Below are positions 1 through 9,553 of a stretch of DNA of 64,000 nt, piece after piece. Position 1 is the first letter of the stretch, and each line of letters starts with the position of its first letter. Source of the DNA: JAVBSN01 sp031556525 (GTDB taxonomy: Bacteria; Bacillota; Clostridia; Lachnospirales; Lachnospiraceae); assembly GCA_031556525.1 (NCBI GenBank), contig JAVBSS010000012.1, positions 1 through 64,000 of the forward strand, read 5' to 3'. The notes beneath the pieces are model-generated. The model did not search any database. It was not told the DNA's origin and saw nothing but the letters and a program-made list of their open reading frames with translations. Position numbers and translations under genes: made by a program.

Positions 1-1
1 G

Positions 2-493
2 GAAATATATTTTGATGGCGTGGATATAACAAAAGAAAGTGAAGCAAAAAGGGAAGAAATTAGAAGGTACAACGTAGGGTATATATTTCAATCAGTAGCA
101 TTAATACCAATGATGACAGCATACGAAAATGTAGAGTTTGCGCTAAGACTTGTAAACTATGAAGGCGATCGGAAAAAGCGAGTTGAAGAGTGCTTAGAAA
201 AAGTAGGTCTACATGAACGTATGGGGCATATGCCAAGAGAAATGTCAGGTGGTGAGCAACAAAGAGTAGCGATAGCAAGAGCAATAGCTCATAAGCCAAA
301 GGTTATATTTGCAGATGAGCCAACAGCAGAGTTAGATACTAATACATCTTTACAAGTAGTAAAAGTATTTAAGGAACTTATTGAAAAAGAAAATATAGCA
401 ATCATAATGACAACACATGATACAGGACTTATGGATATTGGTGATCGTTGCTTTGAGATGGAGGATGGTGAAATAATTGGAATCTATGATTAA
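2..493 (+). CDS. ABC transporter ATP-binding protein (5' truncated by window)
   Basis: This is the C-terminal 163 residues of an ABC ATPase; the frame is open to the first base, so the start codon and Walker A lie outside the window. Visible motifs in order are the Q-loop (GYIFQ), the signature MSGGEQQRVAIARA, Walker B (VIFADEP), the D-loop (ELDTN) and the switch histidine (TTHD). The pattern is that of the MacB/LolD-like family, which drives FtsX-type exporters. It overlaps the next ATPase gene by 8 nt, so two ATPases are translated from one mRNA. A GTG at 20 lies inside the ATPase core and is not the start. Substrate unknown. Confidence 0.9.
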   Translation, partial: EIYFDGVDITKESEAKREEIRRYNVGYIFQSVALIPMMTAYENVEFALRLVNYEGDRKKRVEECLEKVGLHERMGHMPREMSGGEQQRVAIARAIAHKPKVIFADEPTAELDTNTSLQVVKVFKELIEKENIAIIMTTHDTGLMDIGDRCFEMEDGEIIGIYD

Positions 494-1361
494 ATGTGAA
501 AACCTAGTAAAAATATATAAGACAAAAGATATAGAGGTAATGGCATTACAAGGTCTTGATATAAATATTGATAAAGGTGAGATGGTAGCAATAATCGGAA
601 ATAGTGGAAGTGGTAAATCAACTTTCCTAAATATGATTGGCGGACTTGATAAACCATCAGCAGGAAGTTTGTTTGTAGATGGACAGAATCTATTTCAAAT
701 GTCAGAACAAGGATTAGTTAACTACAAACAAAATACAGTTGGATTTGTTTGGCAAAATAATGCTAGAAACCTATTTCCTTATCTTACAGCGTTAGAAAAC
801 ATTCAAGTACCTATGCTTTTTAGTAATAGAAAAGAAAGCGAACAAAAAGCTCTAGAGTTATTAGAACTTGTAGGTATGGAGCATAGGAAAGATAGTAAAC
901 TTAATCAGTTATCAGGTGGTGAGCAGCAGCGTATAGCAATAGCAATAGCATTAGCAAATGATCCTAAGGTATTACTTGCCGATGAGCCAACAGGAGCAGT
1001 TGATGCCAAAACTGCAGAATATATATTAGAGATCTTCAAAAAACTTAATAAAGAAAAAGGTCTTACCATAGTAATAGTAACCCATGATATGAATCTCACC
1101 AAGAAGGTTGAAAGAGTCGTGCTAATTAGGGATGGCAAGACCTCTTCAGAGAGAATTATGAGGCAGGATTACAAAGAACAGCTTGATCATATTGGAGATT
1201 TCGAGAGTGAGAACAAGCATGAAGAATTTGCTGTACTAGATAAGGCGGGACGAGTACAGATAAATAGAGAATACTTAGAGGAATTAGGTATTGATAATAA
1301 GGTGAAGGTTGAAGTGGTAGATGGCAAGATTATTATCAGTACACCAGAAAGTGGGGAGTAG
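486..1361 (+). CDS. ABC transporter ATP-binding protein with C-terminal AbrB-like tail
   Basis: A 291-aa ABC ATPase of the MacB/LolD-like class. Walker A (GNSGSGKS, residues 38-45), the Q-loop (GFVWQ), the signature LSGGEQQR, Walker B (VLLADEP) and the H-loop (VTHD) are all intact. The catalytic domain ends near residue 225. Residues about 248-291 form an extra module (LDKAGRVQINREYLEELGI, then KVKVEVVDGKIII) that reads like one SpoVT/AbrB swapped-hairpin unit, normally a DNA-binding or dimerisation fold. ATG 486 is preferred over TTG 477 because it gives a normal N-terminus (MIKCENLVKIYK). The gene is coupled to the upstream ATPase by an 8-nt overlap and ends before a strong terminator. The role of the tail is inference only. 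Confidence 0.9.
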   Translation: MIKCENLVKIYKTKDIEVMALQGLDINIDKGEMVAIIGNSGSGKSTFLNMIGGLDKPSAGSLFVDGQNLFQMSEQGLVNYKQNTVGFVWQNNARNLFPYLTALENIQVPMLFSNRKESEQKALELLELVGMEHRKDSKLNQLSGGEQQRIAIAIALANDPKVLLADEPTGAVDAKTAEYILEIFKKLNKEKGLTIVIVTHDMNLTKKVERVVLIRDGKTSSERIMRQDYKEQLDHIGDFESENKHEEFAVLDKAGRVQINREYLEELGIDNKVKVEVVDGKIIISTPESGE

Positions 1362-1385
1362 CGAAAGCTATTAAGAATAAATAAG

Positions 1386-1434
1386 ACACTCATATACATA
1401 TAATTTATTAATTAATATGTATGTGGGTGTTTTT
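1386..1434 (+). terminator. Rho-independent terminator of the ABC operon
   Basis: The arm 1386-1401 pairs with 1415-1430 over 16 bp (two G-U pairs) around a 13-nt loop and is followed by TTTTT. It closes the two-ATPase operon and occupies the bases upstream of the small gene at 1435. Confidence 0.85.
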
Positions 1435-1791
1435 ATGTACAGTGAAGATAGAGAATTATTGTTAAAAGAATTCAGAGATGCACATAACCAAAATATAAGT
1501 AGTCTTGAGGATAAGACAGGAATAAGAAGTGATAGTAGGATTATTGAGGATGATGCTAGAGATGTACCCATTTCTTACAAAGAAGGTTTTAAACTAAGAC
1601 TATTTTGTGCCATTGTGCTATTTGTTGGATATATAGTGTTAAGTAATTATAGTGAAAACAAAATTATAAATAAAATGGTTGCTTATATTGAATGTGATAA
1701 ATCTTTTGGGGAGTTGTTAGATACAACAGGTAATGAAACAGTTGATGCCATAAAGGTAGTAAAAGAATGGTATATAGGACTTGACGATTAA
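1435..1791 (+). CDS. Hypothetical single-pass membrane protein
   Basis: I do not recognise this 118-aa product. It has a charged N-terminal half (about 50 residues), one clear membrane segment (LRLFCAIVLFVGYIVLSNY) and a short tail of about 45 residues. An in-frame ATG at 1417 exists but lies inside the terminator hairpin, so ATG 1435 is the likelier start. No good Shine-Dalgarno sequence precedes it, which lowers confidence in expression. Small one-TM proteins like this often sit next to the radical SAM gene that follows, but I cannot assign a function. Confidence 0.55.
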   Translation: MYSEDRELLLKEFRDAHNQNISSLEDKTGIRSDSRIIEDDARDVPISYKEGFKLRLFCAIVLFVGYIVLSNYSENKIINKMVAYIECDKSFGELLDTTGNETVDAIKVVKEWYIGLDD

Positions 1792-1810
1792 AGATAATCT
1801 ATAATATAGT
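1781..1810 (+). promoter_or_regulatory. Possible sigma-A promoter for the radical SAM operon
   Basis: TTGACG (1781-1786) and TATAGT (1805-1810) are separated by 18 bp, overlapping the end of the preceding gene. The spacing is one longer than ideal, and alternative -10 hexamers lie nearby in this AT-rich stretch. Confidence 0.4.
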
Positions 1811-1909
1811 ATTATTGTATGCCTATACATATGAAGGATTATATTGCTCTATATGACGGATATGGCATTGCCCGAAGAATTAAGCGAGGCAAATAAGAAA
1901 GGTAAAATA

Positions 1910-3775
1910 ATGAATACACTTGCATTATCAGATGAAATACTACTTAGTATTGAAAAACCAGCCAGATATATTGGCAATGAAGTAAATATGGTTAAAAAAT
2001 CATTAGAAGATGTTGATATAAGATTTGTTATGTGCTTTCCAGATGTATATGAAATTGGAATGTCACATTTAGGAATTCAGATATTATATGATATGTTTAA
2101 TAAGAGAGAAGATACATATTGTGAAAGAGTATATTCTCCTTGGCCAGATATGCATAAGATTATGAAGGATAATAATATTCCTTTATTTAGTCTAGAAACC
2201 CAGAAACCTATTAAAGAAGCTGATTTTATTGGTATAACCCTCCAATATGAGATGAGCTATACTAATGTGTTACAGATATTGGATTTGGGAAATATAAATA
2301 TATTGTCAAAGGATAGAGGAGAGGATGAACCATTTATAATCGGTGGTGGTCCTTGTAGTTATAATCCAGAACCTATAGCAGATTTCTTTGATATGTTCTA
2401 TATAGGCGAAGGTGAAGTAGTATATGATATGCTACTTGATACATATAAGTCTATTAAGAATAGTGGCGGAAGTAGAAGAGATTTCTTAATTGCTGCAGCA
2501 AAAGTACCAGGAATATATGTGCCTAGCCTATACGATGTTACTTATAAAGAAGATGGTACAATTAATACATTTATACCTAATGTAGATGGGATTCCTACAA
2601 CAATTAAGAAACAAATAGCGATGGATGTAGATAATGTTCCTTATCCAACAAAACCATTAGTACCATATATTAAGGCAACTCAAGACAGAGTTGTTTTAGA
2701 AATTATGCGTGGATGTATAAGAGGATGTCGTTTCTGTCAAGCGGGAATGTTATATAGACCTACAAGACAAAAAGATATTAATACATTAAAAAATTATGCT
2801 AGAGAAATGATTAAAAATACAGGTCATGAAGAAATATCACTTAGTTCACTTAGTTCAAGTGATTATGAGTCATTAAGAGAGTTAACAGATTTCTTAATTG
2901 ATGAGTTAGGCGAAGAACATGTAAACATATCTCTACCATCTCTTAGAATAGATGCATTTTCTCTTGAAGTTATGAGTAAGGTTCAAGATATTAAGAAGAG
3001 TAGTCTTACATTTGCACCAGAAGCGGGTTCTCAAAGAATGAGAGATGTTATTAATAAGGGTCTTACAGAGGAAGTAATTCTAAAGGGCGCTATGGAGGCA
3101 TTTAGAGGTGGTTGGAATAAGGTTAAGTTATACTTTATGTTAGGTCTTCCAACAGAGACGTGGGAAGATATAGAAGGAATTGCTTTGTTATCAGAAACTA
3201 TAGCTGAAGAGTATTACACTATTCCAAAGCCAGAACGTAATGGAAAAGTTAATATTGTAGCATCAGCTTCCTTCTTTGTGCCAAAACCATTTACACCATT
3301 TCAATGGTCACCGATGAATACGGCTGAGGAATTCTTAGAGAAAGCTTATTTTGTAAAAGACAAGGTTAAGGCTCAACACAATGCAAAGAGTATTAAGTTT
3401 AACTATCATGAGGCAGAACTTACTATTCTTGAAGGAATACTTGCAAGAGGAGATAGAAAAATTGGACAAGCTATATATGATGCATATATGAATGGAGCTA
3501 TGTTTGATTCTTGGAGTGAATTCTTTAATAATGATATATGGATGAAAGCATTTGAGGCTAATAATATTGATATTGATTTCTATACATCTAGAGAAAGGGA
3601 TATTAATGAAATATTGCCATGGGATTTTATAGATATTGGTGTTACTAAGAGATTCCTACAAAAAGAATGGGAAAATGCGCAAAATGAAGTAGTTACACCT
3701 AACTGTAGAATGAATTGTAGTGGTTGTGGAGCAGCTAGTTTTGAAGGAGGTGTGTGCTTTGAAAATAAGAATTAA
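1910..3775 (+). CDS. TIGR03960-family B12-binding/radical SAM protein
   Basis: A 621-aa cytosolic enzyme with an N-terminal cobalamin-binding-like region (about residues 20-230) and a radical SAM core. The [4Fe-4S] motif is CIRGCRFCQAG (C-x3-C-x2-C). The C-terminus has a cysteine-rich tail (NCRMNCSGCGAASF) typical of the family. The reaction is not established; the fixed pairing with a DUF2344 partner suggests a conserved modification task. ATG 1910 is chosen because AAAGG lies 7 nt upstream and the product then begins MNTLALSDEILLSIEKPARY, the usual N-terminus; in-frame TTG 1844 and ATG 1853 would add an unconserved leader. The last 17 nt overlap the next gene. Confidence 0.93.
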   Translation: MNTLALSDEILLSIEKPARYIGNEVNMVKKSLEDVDIRFVMCFPDVYEIGMSHLGIQILYDMFNKREDTYCERVYSPWPDMHKIMKDNNIPLFSLETQKPIKEADFIGITLQYEMSYTNVLQILDLGNINILSKDRGEDEPFIIGGGPCSYNPEPIADFFDMFYIGEGEVVYDMLLDTYKSIKNSGGSRRDFLIAAAKVPGIYVPSLYDVTYKEDGTINTFIPNVDGIPTTIKKQIAMDVDNVPYPTKPLVPYIKATQDRVVLEIMRGCIRGCRFCQAGMLYRPTRQKDINTLKNYAREMIKNTGHEEISLSSLSSSDYESLRELTDFLIDELGEEHVNISLPSLRIDAFSLEVMSKVQDIKKSSLTFAPEAGSQRMRDVINKGLTEEVILKGAMEAFRGGWNKVKLYFMLGLPTETWEDIEGIALLSETIAEEYYTIPKPERNGKVNIVASASFFVPKPFTPFQWSPMNTAEEFLEKAYFVKDKVKAQHNAKSIKFNYHEAELTILEGILARGDRKIGQAIYDAYMNGAMFDSWSEFFNNDIWMKAFEANNIDIDFYTSRERDINEILPWDFIDIGVTKRFLQKEWENAQNEVVTPNCRMNCSGCGAASFEGGVCFENKN

Positions 3776-4451
3776 ATACTCGAAAACAGGAGTTTTAAGA
3801 TTTATAGGACACCTTGATGTAATGAGATTTTATCAAAAAGCAATAAAAAGAGCTGGTATTGATATTGGCTATTCGCAGGGATATAGCCCACATCAACTAA
3901 TAACATTTGCAGCACCATTAGCACTTGGAGTTACTTCAGATGGTGAATATTTTGATGCAGAGATTAACTCAGCGACATCAAGTGAAGTAATGATAGAACA
4001 ATTTAATAATGTACTGGTAGATGGAATGAAGGTTACTGATATAGTTGAACTTAACGAAGGTGCTAAGACGGCAATGGCAATAGTAGCAGCATCGGATTAT
4101 ATTATTACTTTCAAGGAAGCGGTTGGATACCATAAAGAGTTATTAGATAAGTTTGATGAATTTACTAAACAAGAAGAAATAGTAATTCTTAAAAAGACAA
4201 AAAGAAGCGAGAAGGAAGTTAATATAAAGCCTTCTATATATGAGATTAGGTTAGATAATAACGGTATATATATGTTATTGGCTACAGGAAGTGTAGAAAA
4301 TCTTAAACCAGAATTAGTTATTGAAGCCTTATATAACTATGCGGGTATAGATTATAATAAATATGATTTTAATATTCATAGAATAGAGACTTATATGAGA
4401 GACGAAAGTGATAAATTAGTATCACTGCTAGAGGCAGGAAGAAGAATATAA
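3759..4451 (+). CDS. DUF2344 / TIGR03936 radical SAM-linked protein
   Basis: A 230-aa protein whose N-terminus (KIRIKYSKTGVLRFIGHLD) is the hallmark of the TIGR03936 family. In many Clostridia this domain is found next to, or fused with, the TIGR03960 radical SAM enzyme. The start is TTG 3759: AAGGAGG at 3744-3750 sits 8 nt upstream, whereas the longer in-frame GTG start at 3720 has no ribosome site. It overlaps the radical SAM gene by 17 nt, implying translational coupling and a joint function. Molecular role unknown. Confidence 0.9.
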   Translation: MKIRIKYSKTGVLRFIGHLDVMRFYQKAIKRAGIDIGYSQGYSPHQLITFAAPLALGVTSDGEYFDAEINSATSSEVMIEQFNNVLVDGMKVTDIVELNEGAKTAMAIVAASDYIITFKEAVGYHKELLDKFDEFTKQEEIVILKKTKRSEKEVNIKPSIYEIRLDNNGIYMLLATGSVENLKPELVIEALYNYAGIDYNKYDFNIHRIETYMRDESDKLVSLLEAGRRI

Positions 4452-4452
4452 A

Positions 4453-5913
4453 ATGAATAAAAATGTAGAAGAATTAAAAAAGAATGAAGATAGTATTGAA
4501 AACATTACTGTAGATAATAATGGTAATGAAGATGTAAATTTTAGAAATAATGATAATAGAGAAGAGAATAAAATGGGTACTATGCCTGTTGGTAGATTAT
4601 TAATATCTATGTCCTTACCTATTATGATATCTATGTTGGTACAAGCTGCATACAATATAGTTGATAGCATGTTTGTATCAAAATTAGCTGATGGAGAAGC
4701 TGCTATTACAGCGGTTTCACTAGCATTTCCTATACAGAGTTTAATGATAGCCCTTGGTTCAGGTATGGGTGTTGGTATAAATGCTATTTTATCACGTAGC
4801 CTTGGTGAGAAAAATTATGATAAGGCAAATGATGCAGCAAAGAATGGCTTGTTTATTACAGCTATATCTTATGCAATATTTTTAATTGTAGGTTTATTTA
4901 TTGCAAAACCTTTTATGGCAAGTCAAACGGATACTACTCAAATAGCAGAGTATGGAACAATATATTTAAGAATATGTTGTATATGTTCATTTGGTATGTT
5001 TGGACAGATGACTTTTGAAAGATTGTTACAATCTACAGGAAAAACAATATTTACAATGATAACTCAAGGTTTAGGTGCAATAATAAATATTATACTAGAT
5101 CCTATATTTATTTTTGGATACTTTGGTATGCCTAAAATGGGAGTAGCGGGAGCGGCAGTTGCTACTGTAATAGGACAATGTTGTGCGTGTGCATTGGCAT
5201 TAGTATTTAATATATACATTAATAAAGAAATAAACTTAAGTTTTAAAAAATTCAAACCTGATTTTAATATGGTATTAAACATACTTGCAATTGGTGTTCC
5301 GTCAATAGTTATGCAAGCCATTATATCAGTTATGAGCTATGTAATGAATAAGATTTTAGGTGCATTTTCATCAACAGCAGTTGCGGTATTTGGTATATAT
5401 TTCAAATTACAGAGTTTCATATTTATGCCAGTATTCGGACTTAACAGTGGTGTTATACCAATAATTGCATATAACTATGGTGCAGGTAAGAAATCTAGAA
5501 TGATTCGTACACTTAAATTAAGTATTATGGCAGCTATGATTATTATGCTTTGTGGACTTATAACATTCCAGACTATGCCAGAGCAGTTGCTTGGTATATT
5601 TAATGCATCAGAATACATGTTATCTATAGGCGTTCCAGCATTACGTATAATTAGTATAAGCTTTATATTTGCTGGTTATTGTATTGTGTGTTCTTCTATA
5701 TTTCAAGCAATGGGAAATGGTGTATTTAGTATGCTAGTATCTATACTAAGACAAATATTTATATTGTTGCCAACTGCTTATCTATTTTCAAAAATAGGTG
5801 GTGTTAATATGATATGGTGGTGTTTCCCTTGTGCAGAAATAGCATCTGTAACACTATGTACAGCATTCTTAATGCATACTAATAAAAAAATATTAAGCAA
5901 AATGTCTGAATAA
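4453..5913 (+). CDS. MATE family efflux transporter
   Basis: A 486-aa inner-membrane protein with about twelve hydrophobic segments and MATE signatures: LPIMISMLVQAAYNIVDSMF near the N-terminus and PVFGLNSGVIPIIAYNYGAG in the second half. The family exports drugs or metabolites in exchange for Na+ or H+. The first 40 residues are an Asn/Glu/Asp-rich hydrophilic extension absent from typical members. An alternative start at ATG 4573 (MGTMPVGRLL) with a purine-rich leader would remove it. I keep 4453, which lies 1 nt after the previous stop with AGGAAG upstream, but the choice is open. Confidence 0.93.
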   Translation: MNKNVEELKKNEDSIENITVDNNGNEDVNFRNNDNREENKMGTMPVGRLLISMSLPIMISMLVQAAYNIVDSMFVSKLADGEAAITAVSLAFPIQSLMIALGSGMGVGINAILSRSLGEKNYDKANDAAKNGLFITAISYAIFLIVGLFIAKPFMASQTDTTQIAEYGTIYLRICCICSFGMFGQMTFERLLQSTGKTIFTMITQGLGAIINIILDPIFIFGYFGMPKMGVAGAAVATVIGQCCACALALVFNIYINKEINLSFKKFKPDFNMVLNILAIGVPSIVMQAIISVMSYVMNKILGAFSSTAVAVFGIYFKLQSFIFMPVFGLNSGVIPIIAYNYGAGKKSRMIRTLKLSIMAAMIIMLCGLITFQTMPEQLLGIFNASEYMLSIGVPALRIISISFIFAGYCIVCSSIFQAMGNGVFSMLVSILRQIFILLPTAYLFSKIGGVNMIWWCFPCAEIASVTLCTAFLMHTNKKILSKMSE

Positions 5914-6015
5914 ATTTAAAAGAATTTATTGAACAATAAATATATTATTGATATTATTACAAGTGAGTAAAGTTATTATGATACATAATATTATACAATA
6001 CTAGGAGGAAAAAAT

Positions 6016-7392
6016 ATGAATCAACAAGAGGGAATTAGAGACGCAAAGGCTTTAGGTATACCTAAGATGTTAATTTTGGGATTGCAACATATGTTTGCAA
6101 TGTTTGGAGCAACAATATTAGTACCTATATTAGTTAATGGTTATTTTGAGGGAGAAGGTCTTTCTATTCAAGTAACGTTAATCTGTGCCGGATTAGGAAC
6201 ATTGTTTTTTCATATTTGTTCTAAGTTGAAAGTACCAGCATTTTTGGGCTCGTCATTTGCATTTTTAGGAGGATTTCAGACAGTTGCAAGCCTTGATACA
6301 GGAATATTTGCAAATATGACTATGGGAGAGAAGCTTCCATATGCTTGTGGTGGAATCGTAGTAGCTGGTTTATTATATTTAGTATTAGCGCTTCTTGTTA
6401 AGTTAATTGGAGTTAAGAGAGTAATGAAGTTCTTACCACCAGTAGTAACAGGACCAATTATTATTTGTATAGGTATTACTCTAGCTCCAAGTGCAATTGG
6501 CAATGCATCTACTAACTGGATACTTGCATTAATTGCTCTTGCAACTATTATAATATTTAATATATGGGGAAAAGGAATGTTTAAGATTATTCCTATTCTA
6601 TTAGGTGTAGTGATATCATTTGTAGCAGCATTAATTATGCATGCATGTGGATTAACTAATCCAGATGGTAGTGCAATCTTTGATTTTACAACTGTACAAG
6701 CTGCAAGTTGGGTTGGATTACCTCCGTTCCAGATTTGCAAATTCAATATAACAGCAATATTAGTAATGGCACCAATTGCATTAGCAACAATGATGGAGCA
6801 TATTGGTGATATATCAGCTATATCAGCAACAGTAGGAGAGAATTTTATTGAAAATCCAGGTCTACACAGAACTTTAATTGGTGATGGTTTAGCTACTACA
6901 TTTTCTGCTCTTTTTGGTGGACCAGCTAATACCACTTATGGAGAAAATACAGGTGTACTAGAACTTAGTAAAGTATATGATCCAAAGGTAATTCGTCTTG
7001 CGGCAATCTATGCAGTAATTCTAAGCTTCATACCTAAGATGGCAGGATTTATTGGTGCAATTCCTTCAGCGATTATTGGTGGTGTAAGTTTTATATTATA
7101 CGGAATGATATCAGCTATAGGTGTTAGAAATGTTGTTGAAAATCATGTTGATTTTACAAAGTCTAGAAACTTAATTATAGCAGCCTTAATATTAGTAAGT
7201 GGATTAGGATTTGGAAACGGTCTAACGTTTGTAGTTAAGGGAACAGAGATTACATTAACTAGTCTTGCGGTAGCAGCGATTGTAGGAATTGTATTAAATG
7301 CAATATTACCTGGAAATGATTATGATTTTGGTAGTGATGTTAAGGCAGATGAGAATCAAGGTCTTGATATGAAACCAAATCTTGATGAATAA
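6016..7392 (+). CDS. Uracil/xanthine permease (NCS2 family)
   Basis: A 458-aa polytopic membrane protein of the nucleobase:cation symporter-2 family. It starts with the characteristic ILGLQHMFAMFGATILVPIL and carries the NCS2 motif in GGPANTTYGENTGVLELSKV. This sub-branch resembles UraA/PyrP uracil permeases, so uracil is the likeliest substrate, with xanthine possible. A strong GGAGG (6004-6008) lies 7 nt before ATG 6016. It stands alone after a 102-nt gap, and I see no purine riboswitch or PyrR-type attenuator in that leader. The hisB gene that follows is metabolically unrelated. Confidence 0.93.
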   Translation: MNQQEGIRDAKALGIPKMLILGLQHMFAMFGATILVPILVNGYFEGEGLSIQVTLICAGLGTLFFHICSKLKVPAFLGSSFAFLGGFQTVASLDTGIFANMTMGEKLPYACGGIVVAGLLYLVLALLVKLIGVKRVMKFLPPVVTGPIIICIGITLAPSAIGNASTNWILALIALATIIIFNIWGKGMFKIIPILLGVVISFVAALIMHACGLTNPDGSAIFDFTTVQAASWVGLPPFQICKFNITAILVMAPIALATMMEHIGDISAISATVGENFIENPGLHRTLIGDGLATTFSALFGGPANTTYGENTGVLELSKVYDPKVIRLAAIYAVILSFIPKMAGFIGAIPSAIIGGVSFILYGMISAIGVRNVVENHVDFTKSRNLIIAALILVSGLGFGNGLTFVVKGTEITLTSLAVAAIVGIVLNAILPGNDYDFGSDVKADENQGLDMKPNLDE

Positions 7393-7448
7393 TATAATAA
7401 GTGATATAATTATAAGGTTATAAATGATCCATTAGGAGGTATAAGTAT

Positions 7449-8042
7449 ATGCTTGAAAGAAAAGCAACTATTGAGAGAAAAACTAATGAGACAGATATTA
7501 AGATAGAACTTAATTTAGATGGAAGTGGTATTGCTAATATTGATACAGGCATTGGTTTTTTTGACCATATGTTAAATAGCTTTGCTAGACATGGTTTTTT
7601 TGATTTAAATGTTACAGTAAAAGGTGATTTGTTTGTGGATTCTCATCATACTATTGAGGACACAGGAATTGTACTAGGACAAGCAATCAAGAAAGCAGTT
7701 GGAGACAAGGTAGGCATTAAGAGATATGGTTCGTTTATGTTACCTATGGATGAAACTTTAATGTTATGTGCTATTGATTTATCTGGTAGACCATATTTAG
7801 TATATGATAGTGAATTAACTGTTGATCAAGTAGGATATTTTGATACAGAGATGGTTAAGGAATTTTTCTATGCAGTTTCTTATGCATCAGAGATGAATCT
7901 ACATATGAAACAGATTACAGGAAGTAATAATCATCACATTATTGAAGCTACATTTAAGGCTTTTGCAAAAGCGCTTGATGAGGCAACAATGATAGATAAT
8001 AGAATTAAAGATAAAGTATTATCTACAAAGGGTACTTTATAA
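7449..8042 (+). CDS. hisB: Imidazoleglycerol-phosphate dehydratase
   Basis: A 197-aa enzyme of histidine synthesis, converting imidazole glycerol phosphate to imidazole acetol phosphate. Metal-binding signatures FFDHMLNSFARHG, DSHHTIEDTGI and NNHHIIEATFKA are all intact. The length is that of a monofunctional HisB without the phosphatase domain. AGGAGG (7435-7440) lies 8 nt before the ATG. It is followed after 67 nt by the fused HisI/HisE gene, so only part of the pathway is encoded here. Confidence 0.97.
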   Translation: MLERKATIERKTNETDIKIELNLDGSGIANIDTGIGFFDHMLNSFARHGFFDLNVTVKGDLFVDSHHTIEDTGIVLGQAIKKAVGDKVGIKRYGSFMLPMDETLMLCAIDLSGRPYLVYDSELTVDQVGYFDTEMVKEFFYAVSYASEMNLHMKQITGSNNHHIIEATFKAFAKALDEATMIDNRIKDKVLSTKGTL

Positions 8043-8109
8043 TTAAAATATAGATTTGAGTAGAGAAGAGATATTTACTCAGATATATGTGTAAGACAGG
8101 AGAATATAT

Positions 8110-9372
8110 ATGAATTACGTTAAGATTATACCTTGTATAGATTTGAATAATCCTATTGAGGCAGCAAAATATTATAGTGATGCAGGTGCAGATGAGATTG
8201 CATATTTTGATAGCAAGGCTACTGCTGAGAATAGAGAGACTAGTATTGAGACTATTAAAGCTATTTCAAGAGCAGTTGATATTCCTCTAATTGCATGTGG
8301 TGGAGTTAGAAGATTAGAGGACGTTAAGAAGATGTTATATGCAGGAGCGGCTAAAGTTTGTATGAAATCCGCAGCACTTAACAATCCAGATTTAGTTAGG
8401 GAAGCTTCTGAGCGATTTGGTTCTGAGCGAATTATTGTTACAATTGATTTATCAGAAGTGAAGAATCCAGCGGATTATGCCGCCCAGTTAAGTGAATTAG
8501 GAGCAGGTGAACTTCTATTATTACATAACAATAAGGTTAAGAATTATGAAGAGCTTGTAAATGATATAAGAAGTAAGGTTACCTTACCTATTATCGTATC
8601 AAGTTATGCAACTGAAGGTAATGAGATGGTTGATATGGTTAAAGCAACAGGCGCGTCAACTATATCATTATATAATCTTGATAGAATGGATATAATGGGA
8701 ATAAAGCAAGTGTTTAGAGAATGTGATATTCCAGTTAATACATTTGAGAGTTCAATGGATTTTAGCGAATTCAAACTTAATTCAGATGGAATGATACCAG
8801 TTGTTGTTCAAGACTATAAAACAAGTGAAGTTCTAATGATGGCTTACATGAATGAAGAGTCTTACAATAATACAGTTAATACAGGTGTTATGACATACTA
8901 TAGCAGAAGTAGAGATGAGTTATGGGTTAAAGGTGAGACATCAGGGCATTATCAATATGTTAAGTCATTAACTATTGATTGTGACAAAGATACAATCCTT
9001 GCCAAAGTATCACAAGTAGGTGTTGCTTGCCATACAGGTAATAAGACTTGTTTTTACACTGATTTAGTTAAGAAAGAATATGATGATACTAATCCACTTA
9101 CAGTATTTAATGATGTATACAAAGTAATTATGGATAGAAAGAATAATCCTAAAGAAGGTTCTTATACCAATTATCTATTTGATAAGGGAATTGATAAGAT
9201 ACTTAAAAAAGTTGGAGAAGAGGCTACAGAGATTGTAATAGCAGCTAAGAATCCAGACGCAGAAGAGATGAAGTACGAGATTTCTGATTTTATGTATCAT
9301 CTAATGGTACTTATGGCAGAGCGTGGTCTTGATTGGAAAGATGTAATAGATGAGTTAGCGGAGAGACGTTAG
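8110..9372 (+). CDS. hisIE: HisA/HisF-like barrel fused to HisI-HisE (bifunctional HisIE)
   Basis: A 420-aa fusion of three parts. Residues 1 to about 215 form a HisA/HisF-like TIM barrel ([31 protein letters not shown]). Residues about 226-325 are phosphoribosyl-AMP cyclohydrolase HisI, with [11 protein letters not shown] and [12 protein letters not shown]. Residues about 329-420 are phosphoribosyl-ATP pyrophosphatase HisE ([29 protein letters not shown]). HisI and HisE catalyse steps 3 and 2 of histidine synthesis. The barrel keeps both aspartates at the HisF/HisA catalytic positions, but the long loop after strand 1 is missing and the later glycine-rich phosphate site reads SSYATEG, so it may be inactive. 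AGGAG lies 7 nt before the ATG. Confidence 0.92.
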   Translation: MNYVKIIPCIDLNNPIEAAKYYSDAGADEIAYFDSKATAENRETSIETIKAISRAVDIPLIACGGVRRLEDVKKMLYAGAAKVCMKSAALNNPDLVREASERFGSERIIVTIDLSEVKNPADYAAQLSELGAGELLLLHNNKVKNYEELVNDIRSKVTLPIIVSSYATEGNEMVDMVKATGASTISLYNLDRMDIMGIKQVFRECDIPVNTFESSMDFSEFKLNSDGMIPVVVQDYKTSEVLMMAYMNEESYNNTVNTGVMTYYSRSRDELWVKGETSGHYQYVKSLTIDCDKDTILAKVSQVGVACHTGNKTCFYTDLVKKEYDDTNPLTVFNDVYKVIMDRKNNPKEGSYTNYLFDKGIDKILKKVGEEATEIVIAAKNPDAEEMKYEISDFMYHLMVLMAERGLDWKDVIDELAERR

Positions 9373-9391
9373 ATTATAGGAGGTCGTTATT

Positions 9392-9526
9392 ATGTTATTA
9401 TTATCTACTTTTATTCAATATTTAATTTCATTTATAATATTGGCTATATGTGCAGTTGTTGGTGTATTTGCAGGAAAGAAATTACGTAAGAGAAAAATAG
9501 AAAAAGAACAGTCTAATGAGGCATAA
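9392..9526 (+). CDS. Small membrane protein (44 aa)
   Basis: A short gene with a perfect AGGAGG (9378-9383) 8 nt before ATG 9392. The product has one hydrophobic segment (YLISFIILAICAVVGVFAG) followed by a strongly basic tail (KKLRKRKIEKE), predicting a one-pass protein with the tail in the cytoplasm. It lies between hisIE and alaS, 19 nt after the former. I know no function. The ribosome site and clean membrane topology make a real gene likely. Confidence 0.7.
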   Translation: MLLLSTFIQYLISFIILAICAVVGVFAGKKLRKRKIEKEQSNEA

Positions 9527-9553
9527 GAGATAGGATACTAGGAGGATATAATT

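Noticed and set aside
5914..6015. Possible riboswitch or attenuator before the uracil permease
   Set aside because: Only a short inverted repeat with a 2-nt spacer is present; no purine-riboswitch core or terminator hairpin could be found.
6276..6935. 219-codon minus-strand frame opposite the uracil permease
   Set aside because: It lies wholly inside a well-matched permease gene, lacks a ribosome site and has a composition expected from the reversed membrane-protein codons.
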